From: an uncultured Treponema sp.
GTDB taxonomy: Bacteria > Spirochaetota > Spirochaetia > Treponematales > Treponemataceae
Direction of reading: 5' to 3'
Assembly: GCA_934718065.1 (NCBI GenBank)
Contig: CAKUZR010000001.1
Coordinates: forward strand, 186,001-250,000
Length of the DNA stretch: 64,000 bases
Under the pieces are notes generated by a model, which searched no databases, was not told the origin of the DNA, and saw only the letters and a list, made by a program, of their open reading frames with translations. Shown piece by piece: positions 43,316 to 50,965 of the stretch (the first letter of the stretch is position 1; each line of letters starts with the position of its first letter). A program made the position numbers and the translations under genes.

Positions 43316-44149
43316 ATGAAACTTCCTGAAAAAAAACTGAATGTAAAGCTGATTGCTTTCGACCTTGACGACACACTTTTGACAAAAGAAACGAAAATTT
43401 CGCCGAAAACGCTGGCCGCAATTCAAAAAGCCGCGGAAAAAGGAATTTATATTGTGCTTTGCTCCGGCCGGGCGGAAAACGGAATCTTGCCTTATGTGCG
43501 CGCGCTGAACATTGCAGGAACTCAGCAGGGAAGATTTATTATCGCTTTTAACGGAGCGAGCATTTTTGATTTGCACAAGCGTCTTCCGATTTATACAAAC
43601 AAAGTTGAAACAGAAATCCTGAAATTTGTTTATTCGGAAGCAAGAAAACGCGGAATGCCGTCCGTGGTTTACGAACCGTCTGTTATTTATTCATGGGAAG
43701 ACAGCGACTGGGCGCGGATGGATGCGAAACTGTGCAGCTTGAAATTTGAAGTAGTTCCCGATTTTGAAAAATTCCTTGAAAAAGGATTTCCGAAAATGCT
43801 CGTGCCTTCCGAGCCGGAAAAAGTAAGGGCTTTCAAGGAATTTCTTTGTGAAAAACTTAGCGGCCGGGCGGATATTTTTATTTCAAAACCATTTTTTCTT
43901 GAAGTGATGAGCCACGGTGTTGGAAAAGGTCCTTCAATTCTTCGCCTTGCGGATGAGCTAGGAATTCCGCATGAACAGACAATGGCTTTTGGCGACAGCA
44001 TGAACGACGAGTCAATGCTTCGCGCCTGCGGCTACGGTGTTGCAATGGAAAACGGCCTTGACTACATCAAAAACATCTGCGATTTTGTAACCCGCTACGA
44101 CAACAACAACGACGGAATCGCAGATTTTCTTGAAAATTTCGTTTTGTGA
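43316..44149 (+). CDS. Cof-type HAD hydrolase
   Basis: 277 residues. Motif I LIAFDLDDTLLTKE, motif II VLCSGRAENG, and motif IV MAFGDSMNDESMLRACGYGV with the C2B cap between, as in YbiV/YidA-type sugar-phosphate and flavin phosphatases. Only 12 bp after the ABC ATPase, so probably the fourth gene of that operon. Its substrate may relate to the imported compound, but this is not determinable. Confidence 0.88.
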   Translation: MKLPEKKLNVKLIAFDLDDTLLTKETKISPKTLAAIQKAAEKGIYIVLCSGRAENGILPYVRALNIAGTQQGRFIIAFNGASIFDLHKRLPIYTNKVETEILKFVYSEARKRGMPSVVYEPSVIYSWEDSDWARMDAKLCSLKFEVVPDFEKFLEKGFPKMLVPSEPEKVRAFKEFLCEKLSGRADIFISKPFFLEVMSHGVGKGPSILRLADELGIPHEQTMAFGDSMNDESMLRACGYGVAMENGLDYIKNICDFVTRYDNNNDGIADFLENFVL

Positions 44150-44159
44150 ATTTAATTTT

Positions 44160-44357
44160 AATTTCGAGTTTTTTTACAAATTCTGAAAGAACGCTTTCGG
44201 CATATTTTCAATTTGCTCCAGATGGATTTGGCTCACGCTTCGCTTGTATTAATTCGGGTGCTCCGCACTTTAATTTCTTAAATCGCCAAAAATCTTCACA
44301 AATTGCAAATCTGCCTGCACTTTTGTTTTTTTTTCATAAAAAACTCGACATTCCGAC
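44160..44357 (+). repeat. ~200-bp terminal-inverted-repeat element, forward copy
   Basis: From TTTCGAGTTTTTTTACAAAT to AAAAAACTCGACATTCCGAC, all internal blocks present. It begins about 10 bp after the HAD hydrolase stop codon. The 434-bp gap 44150-44583 holds this copy, a small minus-strand frame and the promoter and leader of the barrel gene. Confidence 0.88.
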
Positions 44358-44360
44358 AAT

Positions 44361-44459
44361 TTAATCTTCTCTGGCATTAGAGAGATTTTTGCCGTAAAAC
44401 AGCCGTTTTCCCGCTTTTTTTGAACAAACCTGACAGTATTTATTTTTCTTCTTTTTCAT
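44361..44459 (-). CDS. Possible 32-residue Lys-rich CxxC protein
   Basis: Minus-strand frame MKKKKNKYCQVCSKKAGKRL then FYGKNLSNARED, stop TAA. GAGG lies 8 nt before the ATG. One CxxC and a basic N-terminus recall the zinc-binding start of ribosomal protein L28, but it is far too short and no known small family is recognised. It lies between a repeat element and the barrel promoter and may be a remnant or chance frame. Confidence 0.35.
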   Translation of the reverse strand: MKKKKNKYCQVCSKKAGKRLFYGKNLSNARED

Positions 44460-44505
44460 CGAAATTCCTCATTTTTTGCCATTTTGATACATCTGTATTG
44501 TGTTT

Positions 44506-44583
44506 ACATCCTATAAGGGCGATTCTGTCTAGCAAAAAGCAGGGTTTTTCAGTCTTACGTTCAATACAATATTGGAGGATAAG
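44506..44583 (+). promoter_or_regulatory. Duplicated promoter/leader of barrel gene 1
   Basis: Identical base for base to 55603-55680 upstream of barrel gene 2, and the identity continues 26 nt into the coding region. Contains -10 TATAAG (44512-44517) and GGAGG 7 nt before the ATG. The -35 lies outside the identical block and differs; it is weak here. Leader about 60 nt. Confidence 0.75.
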
Positions 44584-46842
44584 ATGAAAAAATTATTCGC
44601 TTTCATCTCAATCTTGGCAGTTTCCTTGGCGGGCTTGTTCGCCGATGTTTCTGCGAAGAAAAACGCCGACGGGACTGTGGATGTAACGTTCTTCTACGGA
44701 AACCCTCGTGCGACGGAAGTACTTCTTGCCGGCGACTTCACAAGCTGGCAGGACGGGGCGCTTCCTATGACAAAGGGAGACAAAGGATTCTCTATTACCC
44801 GCACATTCAAGATGGGCGAGGAGGCCCGCTACAAGTTCATCAGCGACGGCAACTGGACAACAGACCTCCGCGCTCCTGACTTTGTTGACGACGGCTTCGG
44901 CGGAAAGAACAGCCACATCGTGATCGCTGACCTTGTTGGCGGCGCGGACGATGATGCCGGCGCTTCAAAGGCGAAGATTAACTTTGTGAGCTGGACTATG
45001 CTTGGTGTTCAGGGACAGTACAACACATCCAAAGCAACTGATGACTCTTCAAGGGGTATCGATTTGGACAATGTAACTGTTGGTTTCAAGTCTTATGACA
45101 AGTTCACCGGTACATTCCTGCCGAATGCGCCTTTCTTCATTGAACTTGCTGTTTCTGAAATGGAGCTTGATCCGGTTCAGAACGGCGGAAAAAACTATTT
45201 GTACAAACTTGACAAATATGGCAATGAAGAAATTGCATTCAAAGATGGATTCAAGGATTTTGTAAGCGGAATCGTTGCTCATCCTGTTTCATATCTTGCT
45301 GGAACAACAAACAATTCAGAAGGAAACAAAGGGCCTGGCACAAATCCGTTCCTTGGACATCTTAAATTTGGCTGGAACACTCCTTATATCAATTTCTTGA
45401 CAGGCTTCAACTATGCTAAGCCTACAACACAGAAATCAATTCTTTGGACAACTGTTGACGGTTCAAACTGGGATGCTGGCTATGAGCATGTCGGCGGATT
45501 CAATGAATTCAGCCTTGGCTCAAAGGCAGTTGCAGCTCTTGAAGAAGCTACAGGGCTTACATTCAATGCTGTGTTTGCTCCGAATCAGTCTGCTGACCGA
45601 AAGGGCAACAAATACGGTCTTTGGTCAATTCTTGGCGTAAAGAACAATGCTTTTGCTGCTGAAGTTCAGTACAACTCTTTCTATCTTGGCGATGAAATTT
45701 TCTACAAGCCGTTTGAGCATGATATTATTCTTGGTGCGAAAGGCTCTATTGGTTCTGTAACACTTGCAGGACAGATGCTTATTAACAGCTACCAGAATAT
45801 CTCTGATATGCATGCTGCGGCTGGTGGAAGTGATTTCTGGAGTGTAATGGGTCTTTTCGGCTATTCACGTTCAGCAGTTGCTTTCAAGGATGACGGATTC
45901 GATTTCGCAAAGCAGACCGCCGCAGAAATCAACGCACAGTACAAGAATGACTATATCACCCTTACAGCAGATTACCGCTACCGTGGATGGGAAGCAAACA
46001 TGCTTTATGTTCATGACCACCACAACGACTATGGAAAGGACACACAGACAGCTCAGCTGGGCCAGTTGAACACACAGAGATTCACTCTCAATGCGGTTGC
46101 AACTCCTACAGAAGCTTTGTCTATCCAGTTTACTCCATACTTTGAACTTCCGTTCACAACTTCTGACTGGGACAGCTACTATGCAGTATACGACGCAAAT
46201 GGCCGTACACCAAACTCAAGACTGGATTTCCATTCAAAGGATTCAAAACTGTTTGTTGGCTATCTTAAGGCTGACTACACTCTTGATGACTTGATTGGAA
46301 AGAAGTCAAGCGTTTCTGCATATGGTAAAATCAAAGCTGTAACAGAAGATGCGGATAAATATGCCGGCTACGACAGCAAATTCCTTTTTGCGAATGCAGG
46401 TCTTAAATTCTCTATGGGAGATATGGGCGATGTATTCAAGGGCTTTGATATCTACTACGGACTTGACAATACTCATTCAGAGAAAATGTTCAATACTATA
46501 GTAGCAAGCCTTAACTTTGCTTCTGATGTACGAGCAGACTTGGCATTCGGTATTCGTTCTGCCACAAAAGAATACGACGGCGATATCAACCATCCGTTTG
46601 GATTTGGCGTAGGCGTTTCAAAGAAATTCAAGGCAATGAAGAAACCTACATTGTATGCCCAGTTTGTATATGACATTGACCCATACAAGAACTTTGGCGA
46701 CGGACAGGATGCTCTTAACCTTGACGGCTACTGCCTGAGCGAAAAAGTAAAGGCAAACGGTCCGGATAATCCAAAACAGGATGCTGTTGAAGTTTACGAA
46801 GGAAAAGCCGCTCTGCGCGTAGGTATCCGCTGGGATATTTAA
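44584..46842 (+). CDS. Outer-membrane beta-barrel with N-terminal CBM48-like starch/glycogen-binding domain (1)
   Basis: Start at 44584 behind GGAGG; an ATG 12 nt upstream is not used. 752 residues. Signal peptide (MKKLFAFISILAVSLAGLFA). Residues ~22-120 follow the AMPK/CBM48 glycogen-binding domain: FFYGNPRATEVLLAGDFTSW, EARYKFISDGNWTTDLRAPD, DGFGGKNSHIVIAD. Then ~620 residues of barrel: KFTGTFLPNAPFFIELAVSE, LGHLKFGWNTPYINFLTGFN and DYRYRGWEANMLYVHDHHND, ending VYEGKAALRVGIRWDI. Fusion of this domain to a barrel suggests capture and passage of starch or glycogen oligosaccharides across the outer membrane. Paralogue at 55681. Followed after 248 bp by a starch-binding-type lipoprotein. Confidence 0.82.
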   Translation: MKKLFAFISILAVSLAGLFADVSAKKNADGTVDVTFFYGNPRATEVLLAGDFTSWQDGALPMTKGDKGFSITRTFKMGEEARYKFISDGNWTTDLRAPDFVDDGFGGKNSHIVIADLVGGADDDAGASKAKINFVSWTMLGVQGQYNTSKATDDSSRGIDLDNVTVGFKSYDKFTGTFLPNAPFFIELAVSEMELDPVQNGGKNYLYKLDKYGNEEIAFKDGFKDFVSGIVAHPVSYLAGTTNNSEGNKGPGTNPFLGHLKFGWNTPYINFLTGFNYAKPTTQKSILWTTVDGSNWDAGYEHVGGFNEFSLGSKAVAALEEATGLTFNAVFAPNQSADRKGNKYGLWSILGVKNNAFAAEVQYNSFYLGDEIFYKPFEHDIILGAKGSIGSVTLAGQMLINSYQNISDMHAAAGGSDFWSVMGLFGYSRSAVAFKDDGFDFAKQTAAEINAQYKNDYITLTADYRYRGWEANMLYVHDHHNDYGKDTQTAQLGQLNTQRFTLNAVATPTEALSIQFTPYFELPFTTSDWDSYYAVYDANGRTPNSRLDFHSKDSKLFVGYLKADYTLDDLIGKKSSVSAYGKIKAVTEDADKYAGYDSKFLFANAGLKFSMGDMGDVFKGFDIYYGLDNTHSEKMFNTIVASLNFASDVRADLAFGIRSATKEYDGDINHPFGFGVGVSKKFKAMKKPTLYAQFVYDIDPYKNFGDGQDALNLDGYCLSEKVKANGPDNPKQDAVEVYEGKAALRVGIRWDI

Positions 46843-46900
46843 TCAAAACCGCTGAATGCAATTTTGATTATGGGCGAGTTTTTGAAAACAGAAACTTGCT

Positions 46901-47039
46901 CCGCTGTTGGCAAACATCCGTGTTTGCTGATGTTTTGCCGGCGGATTCTTGTCTGCCGGTGGCTGCAAGGCAGAAATGCCTTGTGTTAGAAAAACGGTGA
47001 AAGCGAATTGAAATAAAGCCGTCTGTTTCGGCAGGCGGC
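46901..47039 (+). promoter_or_regulatory. Three consecutive hairpins between barrel gene 1 and the lipoprotein gene
   Basis: CCGC/GCGG plus GGCAAACATC / GATGTTTTGCC (46901-46944), AAGGCA-GAAA-TGCCTT (46967-46982) and GCCGTCTG / CAGGCGGC (47018-47039). None has a T-run, so they are not classical terminators; they may set mRNA processing and the expression ratio. No gene is seen here. Confidence 0.5.
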
Positions 47040-47090
47040 AATTTTGAGGCGTTTTCGCAGACTAAAGAATTATAGCTTTAGGAGATAAAG

Positions 47091-47969
47091 ATGAAAAAAT
47101 TAATAATCAGCGCAATTGCAGCAGTTTCGCTCCTTTTTGGATTTGCAAGCTGTTCCGGCGATTTGCACGATGAAGAAGTTCCAAAGCATGAGCCTGTAAC
47201 AATCGATGGCGCTGCTTGGTATTATTATGATTTAACTGTGTATGGTGATAATAAAACTGAAGGCAACTTTATTCTAAACGGTTCTGTAAAGCAGTCTGTG
47301 GATACAGCTATGCCAGAATTCACTGCAAAAACAGGCGGTGTTTTTTATTTTACAGCAGATGTTTCAAAAAAGGATGCTGATGGAAAATATACGCTTTTGA
47401 CTTCTTACCAGTCAGATAATCCAGCGTATACAGCTGTTCCAGGAACTGTTAGATTTTACATTTACACAAATGAAACATCTTGCAACATTTACTGCTTCGG
47501 TAATGACAATTCTTTTGCTACTATGGATGGAAATTGGCCTGGAGTTGCAATGACAAAAAATGGAGAAATTGCAAAAGAAACTTATGATGCAAAAGCTACA
47601 TTGAAGTCTATAACTATAACAGGTCTTCCAGATGAATTGAATGGTAAGGAAATTTATCTAACAGGAGATCCTGTTGGCTGGGCAGACCCCGGTGCAACTG
47701 GTTCCATAAAAGTAACAATTTCAAGCAACAAAATTTCTTTAACAGATTTGAATATGGAGCTTTCAGTTGCTTCTGTTGAAGTTGGACAGATTGGAACACA
47801 AGAAATGAAATTTGCTGCTGCAGGATGGTCAAAACCGGAAGTAACAGCTGCTGGCGGAAACAATTTTAAGATAAATGTTTCTGATGGTGCAGAAATCAAC
47901 CTAGTTGGAGCATATACAGGAACAAAAGATGGCGATGCCCAAGTTTATTGTTGTGTATTTGGTCAATAA
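47091..47969 (+). CDS. Surface lipoprotein with CBM26-like starch-binding sequence
   Basis: 292 residues; lipobox FASC. Residues ~115-155 (VRFYIYTNETSCNIYCFGND, DGNWPGVAMTKNGE) show the aromatic-rich strand and WPGxxM pattern of CBM25/26 starch-binding modules. The C-terminal part (GLPDELNGKEIYLTGDPVGW, MKFAAAGWSKPEV) resembles the repeated beta modules of SusE/SusF-like lipoproteins. GGAG precedes the ATG. Between barrel gene 1 and a strong terminator, so probably co-expressed with the barrel as its surface glycan-binding partner. Binding is inferred, not proven. Confidence 0.72.
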   Translation: MKKLIISAIAAVSLLFGFASCSGDLHDEEVPKHEPVTIDGAAWYYYDLTVYGDNKTEGNFILNGSVKQSVDTAMPEFTAKTGGVFYFTADVSKKDADGKYTLLTSYQSDNPAYTAVPGTVRFYIYTNETSCNIYCFGNDNSFATMDGNWPGVAMTKNGEIAKETYDAKATLKSITITGLPDELNGKEIYLTGDPVGWADPGATGSIKVTISSNKISLTDLNMELSVASVEVGQIGTQEMKFAAAGWSKPEVTAAGGNNFKINVSDGAEINLVGAYTGTKDGDAQVYCCVFGQ

Positions 47970-47984
47970 TTAAATAAAAGCTAC

Positions 47985-48022
47985 ACAACGGATTGAGCAT
48001 AAAGCTCAGTCCGTTGTTTTTT
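47985..48022 (+). terminator. Rho-independent terminator
   Basis: ACAACGGATTGAGC (47985-47998), loop ATAAA, GCTCAGTCCGTTGT (48004-48017), then TTTTTT. A strong end to the barrel-lipoprotein transcript. Confidence 0.9.
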
Positions 48023-48052
48023 AAGTAAAAAAGCATAATTATGGGAGATTTT

Positions 48053-48427
48053 ATGCCAAACTTAAGGTATCATCCAATGCTTCGTGAAATTATATATAGG
48101 CTTGATTATTTAAAAATAAGTTCTAACCCTAATCTTACAGGCTGGTACAGTTCTGCAGAACATTTTGGTTATGCAGGTGACACAATTTTTGAAGGTCATG
48201 GCTATGATGACAGTTTATGGCTTTCTGTGAATATTATAGAAGGCTGTGATGATTTGTTTATTCATACAACATTGACCTCTTCTAAACTTCTGGATGAGAA
48301 AAATAAATTTAAAGGTTTTGATATAAAAAAGTTAAAAAATACAATTCTTATCAAGGTTGGTCCATTAAGTGATGGTGTTGATAAATTAATATACAAGATT
48401 GAAAATAATATATTTCCGTATTTGTAA
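48053..48427 (+). CDS. Small hypothetical protein
   Basis: Start at 48053, with GGGAG 7 nt upstream, rather than an ATG inside that site. 124 residues, no signal peptide, acidic, beta-rich (HFGYAGDTIFEGHGYDDSLW, LSVNIIEGCDDLFIHTTLTS). I recognise no family; size and composition recall immunity-type proteins. The AT content is visibly higher than in the flanking starch genes, suggesting transfer. It has its own ~36-bp leader, repeated upstream of the next gene. Confidence 0.6.
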   Translation: MPNLRYHPMLREIIYRLDYLKISSNPNLTGWYSSAEHFGYAGDTIFEGHGYDDSLWLSVNIIEGCDDLFIHTTLTSSKLLDEKNKFKGFDIKKLKNTILIKVGPLSDGVDKLIYKIENNIFPYL

Positions 48428-48614
48428 CTTATTGAATAAGGCTAATGTTTTTTGAAGTTAAATAATTGAATTTAATATCAATCCTGAATCAGCAGGTAAA
48501 ATGAAATTATTTCAGGTATCTAGTGCCAAAAAAAAGAATACGATAAGTAAAATATCATCGGCAGAGCCGTGTCTTTGATTTTTAAAGTAAAAAATTATAA
48601 TTACGGGAGATTTT

Positions 48615-49694
48615 ATGGTCATTGATAAAACATTAAAAGAACAGTTCAGCGAACATTGTAAAAAAGACTGGGATATAAAAATTTATAAAGCGAATATTAA
48701 AAAAAATAATGAAAAATGGTTTTACATCCAAGTAGGAAATTATTTTAAGGATTGTTTTCATATTGAATACATAGAGCTAGATAAAAAAACAAGGCTTCAA
48801 TTTCATGTAGAATTTTCAGAAGATGAAATAAACATAAATAAGATGTTTTACGAATTATTGATAAAGGTAGAACCTGATATTGCCAATATGTTGGAAGAAA
48901 TTCCTCAGGAAATTGTTTCAAAAGAAACGACCGGAGCATGCTACTTATGGTTCTATATTAAAGATACAGAAGACATTTCCACAAAAGACGACTTATTTAA
49001 AAAAATTTCAAAATATATGAAAATATTTGATTCTGCCATAGACCGAATATTTTTCTACAATTTCAAACAACCTAAAGAAGTGAGAAACAATACTATGAAT
49101 ATAATCTTAACAAAATCAGAAAATAACAACCAAATCTTGCAATATTTTCTTTGCAGCATAGACAAAGATGAAAAGTTGTTTTATTGCACACAAAATGAAA
49201 TCGCAGAAAACGCCTTTAAGAATGACAAGACGCTGAATATTTTTCAAGATGAAATTAAAGACATTAAAGACATTATTATTAACAAGTCCGCTTTTGAAAA
49301 CTGTACAGAACTGAAAGCAGTTCTTTATTTTGCAAACAACAATCCAAAAAATAATGACACAAAAGATTTTGTTTTTGAAAATGATGTTAGTGCTATAAAA
49401 AATTTATTGCAGGTGAATAATATTTCAATTCAATATCACGCCTTCAAAGACTGCGAGAATTTGCATACGATTGTTCTTCCAAAATTCAGTTCAATTGAAA
49501 TTGAAAAAGAAGCTTTTGAAAACTGCAAAAATATCCGCTCTGTTGTTCTTATTGAAAATGAAGAAAGCAATGTTTCTATTTCTGACGAAGCGTTTTCAAA
49601 TTGCGCTGATATAACTTTCATCTGTAAAAAAGACGGAAAAGTTGCCAGATATGCCCGAGAACATAATTTCAGGATTGTAAGTATAAATGGTTAG
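48615..49694 (+). CDS. Cytoplasmic protein with C-terminal BspA-type leucine-rich repeats
   Basis: 359 residues, no signal peptide. The N-terminal ~160 residues are mixed alpha/beta with no recognised domain (KWFYIQVGNYFKDCFHIEYI, KISKYMKIFDSAIDRIFF). From ~215 LRR_5 units appear: KSAFENCTELKAVLYF, YHAFKDCENLHTIVLPKF, EAFENCKNIRSVVLI, EAFSNCADITFICKKDGKVA. The repeats are usually ligand-binding and often extracellular; here lack of a signal and overlap (8 nt) with an FRG-domain gene suggest an intracellular sensor-effector pair. AT-rich relative to neighbours. Confidence 0.72.
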   Translation: MVIDKTLKEQFSEHCKKDWDIKIYKANIKKNNEKWFYIQVGNYFKDCFHIEYIELDKKTRLQFHVEFSEDEININKMFYELLIKVEPDIANMLEEIPQEIVSKETTGACYLWFYIKDTEDISTKDDLFKKISKYMKIFDSAIDRIFFYNFKQPKEVRNNTMNIILTKSENNNQILQYFLCSIDKDEKLFYCTQNEIAENAFKNDKTLNIFQDEIKDIKDIIINKSAFENCTELKAVLYFANNNPKNNDTKDFVFENDVSAIKNLLQVNNISIQYHAFKDCENLHTIVLPKFSSIEIEKEAFENCKNIRSVVLIENEESNVSISDEAFSNCADITFICKKDGKVARYAREHNFRIVSING

Positions 49695-50838
49695 AACAGA
49701 AATAGAATTTGAAAAAGCTCTGCGTGTCCAGGGATTCGGAATTGAGGAAGAGAACGGCAAGCATAAAAGAATTCGGCAGAAAACAGACAAGATTAAGCTT
49801 GTTGAAATAGAAACCCTTTCTCAGTATGTTGAAGAAATTAAAAAACTTAATTCCTCGTCAAATAATCCTGTTTTTTACCGCGGGCAGACGAATGCGAACT
49901 GGCTGCAGACTCCTGCTGTGTTACGAGCAAATTCCAAAAACGAGAATCTTATAATTGACATGTTCATGCAGAGGTTTCCAAACGAGTTTGCAAAAAGAAC
50001 TACAAATCTGGACAAGCTTTCTCTTATGCAGCATTTTTTGTTAAGAACACGGCTTATGGATATTACAGAAAGTCCGTTTGCCGCTTTGTATTTTGCGTGC
50101 CAGCCAATGAAAAAATTTGGAGATCCAGAACAAAACAAAGCCTGCTATGGCTCAATTTTTCTTTATAGAGAAGATTCTGACAACAAAGAAAATCCGCCTG
50201 ATGACTTGAAGTATTCATCAAGCAGAACCGTAAGCATTATTGCATCAACTGCATTTATGAAAGATCTGTTTTCCAGCGGAAATCTTGAAATGGAATATTT
50301 GCGTGACCGGCAAGAACCGCAGCATCTTAATAATTTCCTTCATTTCAAGGATATCATGAGCCGTTCTGTTATTGTGCGGGCAAAAAGGGACAATCCCCGC
50401 ATTATAAACCAGCAGGGAGCATTCATTTTGTGCAATGCGAACAGAATAAAGTCTGCGACGGATTTTGATGAGAATGAACGCTTTGACTTGATGGAATATA
50501 TAAACACAGATGATGGAAGCTGGCTGAATCTTGACAAGGAAAGATACAACGATTCTCCTTTTGCAAGAAAATTTCAAGGCAAAAGCTTGTGGGATTTCTG
50601 TTTTGAAAAAATCAGTCCATACAGCATTGAAAACGAAATGGAATGGATGAAACAGGATCCTTTTGATTTTAAGAAAATATACTACAGAAACAAAAGCAAT
50701 ATGCAGATTGTGTTTCTGATTTCTCCTAAAGCAAAGCCTGAGCTTTTGAAGGAGCTTGAAAAATTCAACTTTACCGAGGATTTTATTTATCCGGATATGG
50801 ACAATGTGGCACATGAGATAAATTTAAGATTTTCATGA
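49687..50838 (+). CDS. FRG-domain protein
   Basis: 383 residues, cytoplasmic. FRG signature at ~61-140: PVFYRGQTNANWLQTPAVLR, FAKRTTNLDKLSLMQHFLLR, TRLMDITESPFAALYFACQP. A conserved QGAFILCNANRI follows at ~240. FRG domains have been noted in mobile and defence contexts and may be nucleotide-modifying enzymes; their biochemistry is not settled. Its ATG lies within the last codons of the LRR gene (ATGGTTAG), so the two are translationally coupled. Ends 127 bp before pullulanase 1. Confidence 0.82.
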   Translation: MVRTEIEFEKALRVQGFGIEEENGKHKRIRQKTDKIKLVEIETLSQYVEEIKKLNSSSNNPVFYRGQTNANWLQTPAVLRANSKNENLIIDMFMQRFPNEFAKRTTNLDKLSLMQHFLLRTRLMDITESPFAALYFACQPMKKFGDPEQNKACYGSIFLYREDSDNKENPPDDLKYSSSRTVSIIASTAFMKDLFSSGNLEMEYLRDRQEPQHLNNFLHFKDIMSRSVIVRAKRDNPRIINQQGAFILCNANRIKSATDFDENERFDLMEYINTDDGSWLNLDKERYNDSPFARKFQGKSLWDFCFEKISPYSIENEMEWMKQDPFDFKKIYYRNKSNMQIVFLISPKAKPELLKELEKFNFTEDFIYPDMDNVAHEINLRFS

Positions 50839-50918
50839 TTTATAAGTGCGTAAAGATGTTTGGCAATGCCAGGCATGCTTATTTATGTGCGACACGAAAG
50901 AAGAGCGGCGGATTTGAT

Positions 50919-50965
50919 GATATAGATGAGAGTTGTAAATTGCATAAATCTTTTCTGGAGGAATT
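50919..50965 (+). promoter_or_regulatory. Upstream part of a duplicated promoter plus signal-peptide cassette (copy A)
   Basis: GATATAGATGAG, AGTTGTAAATTGCATAA, TCTTTTCTGGAGG are shared with the minus-strand region 63132-63079; copy B has 7 extra bases (ATTTGAG). Homology continues through the first ~33 codons. Confidence 0.7.

Noticed and set aside
44518..44583. Shared barrel leader as a riboswitch
   Set aside because: Only ~60 nt, no known aptamer core recognised, and no alternative terminator; exact identity is better explained by recent copying.
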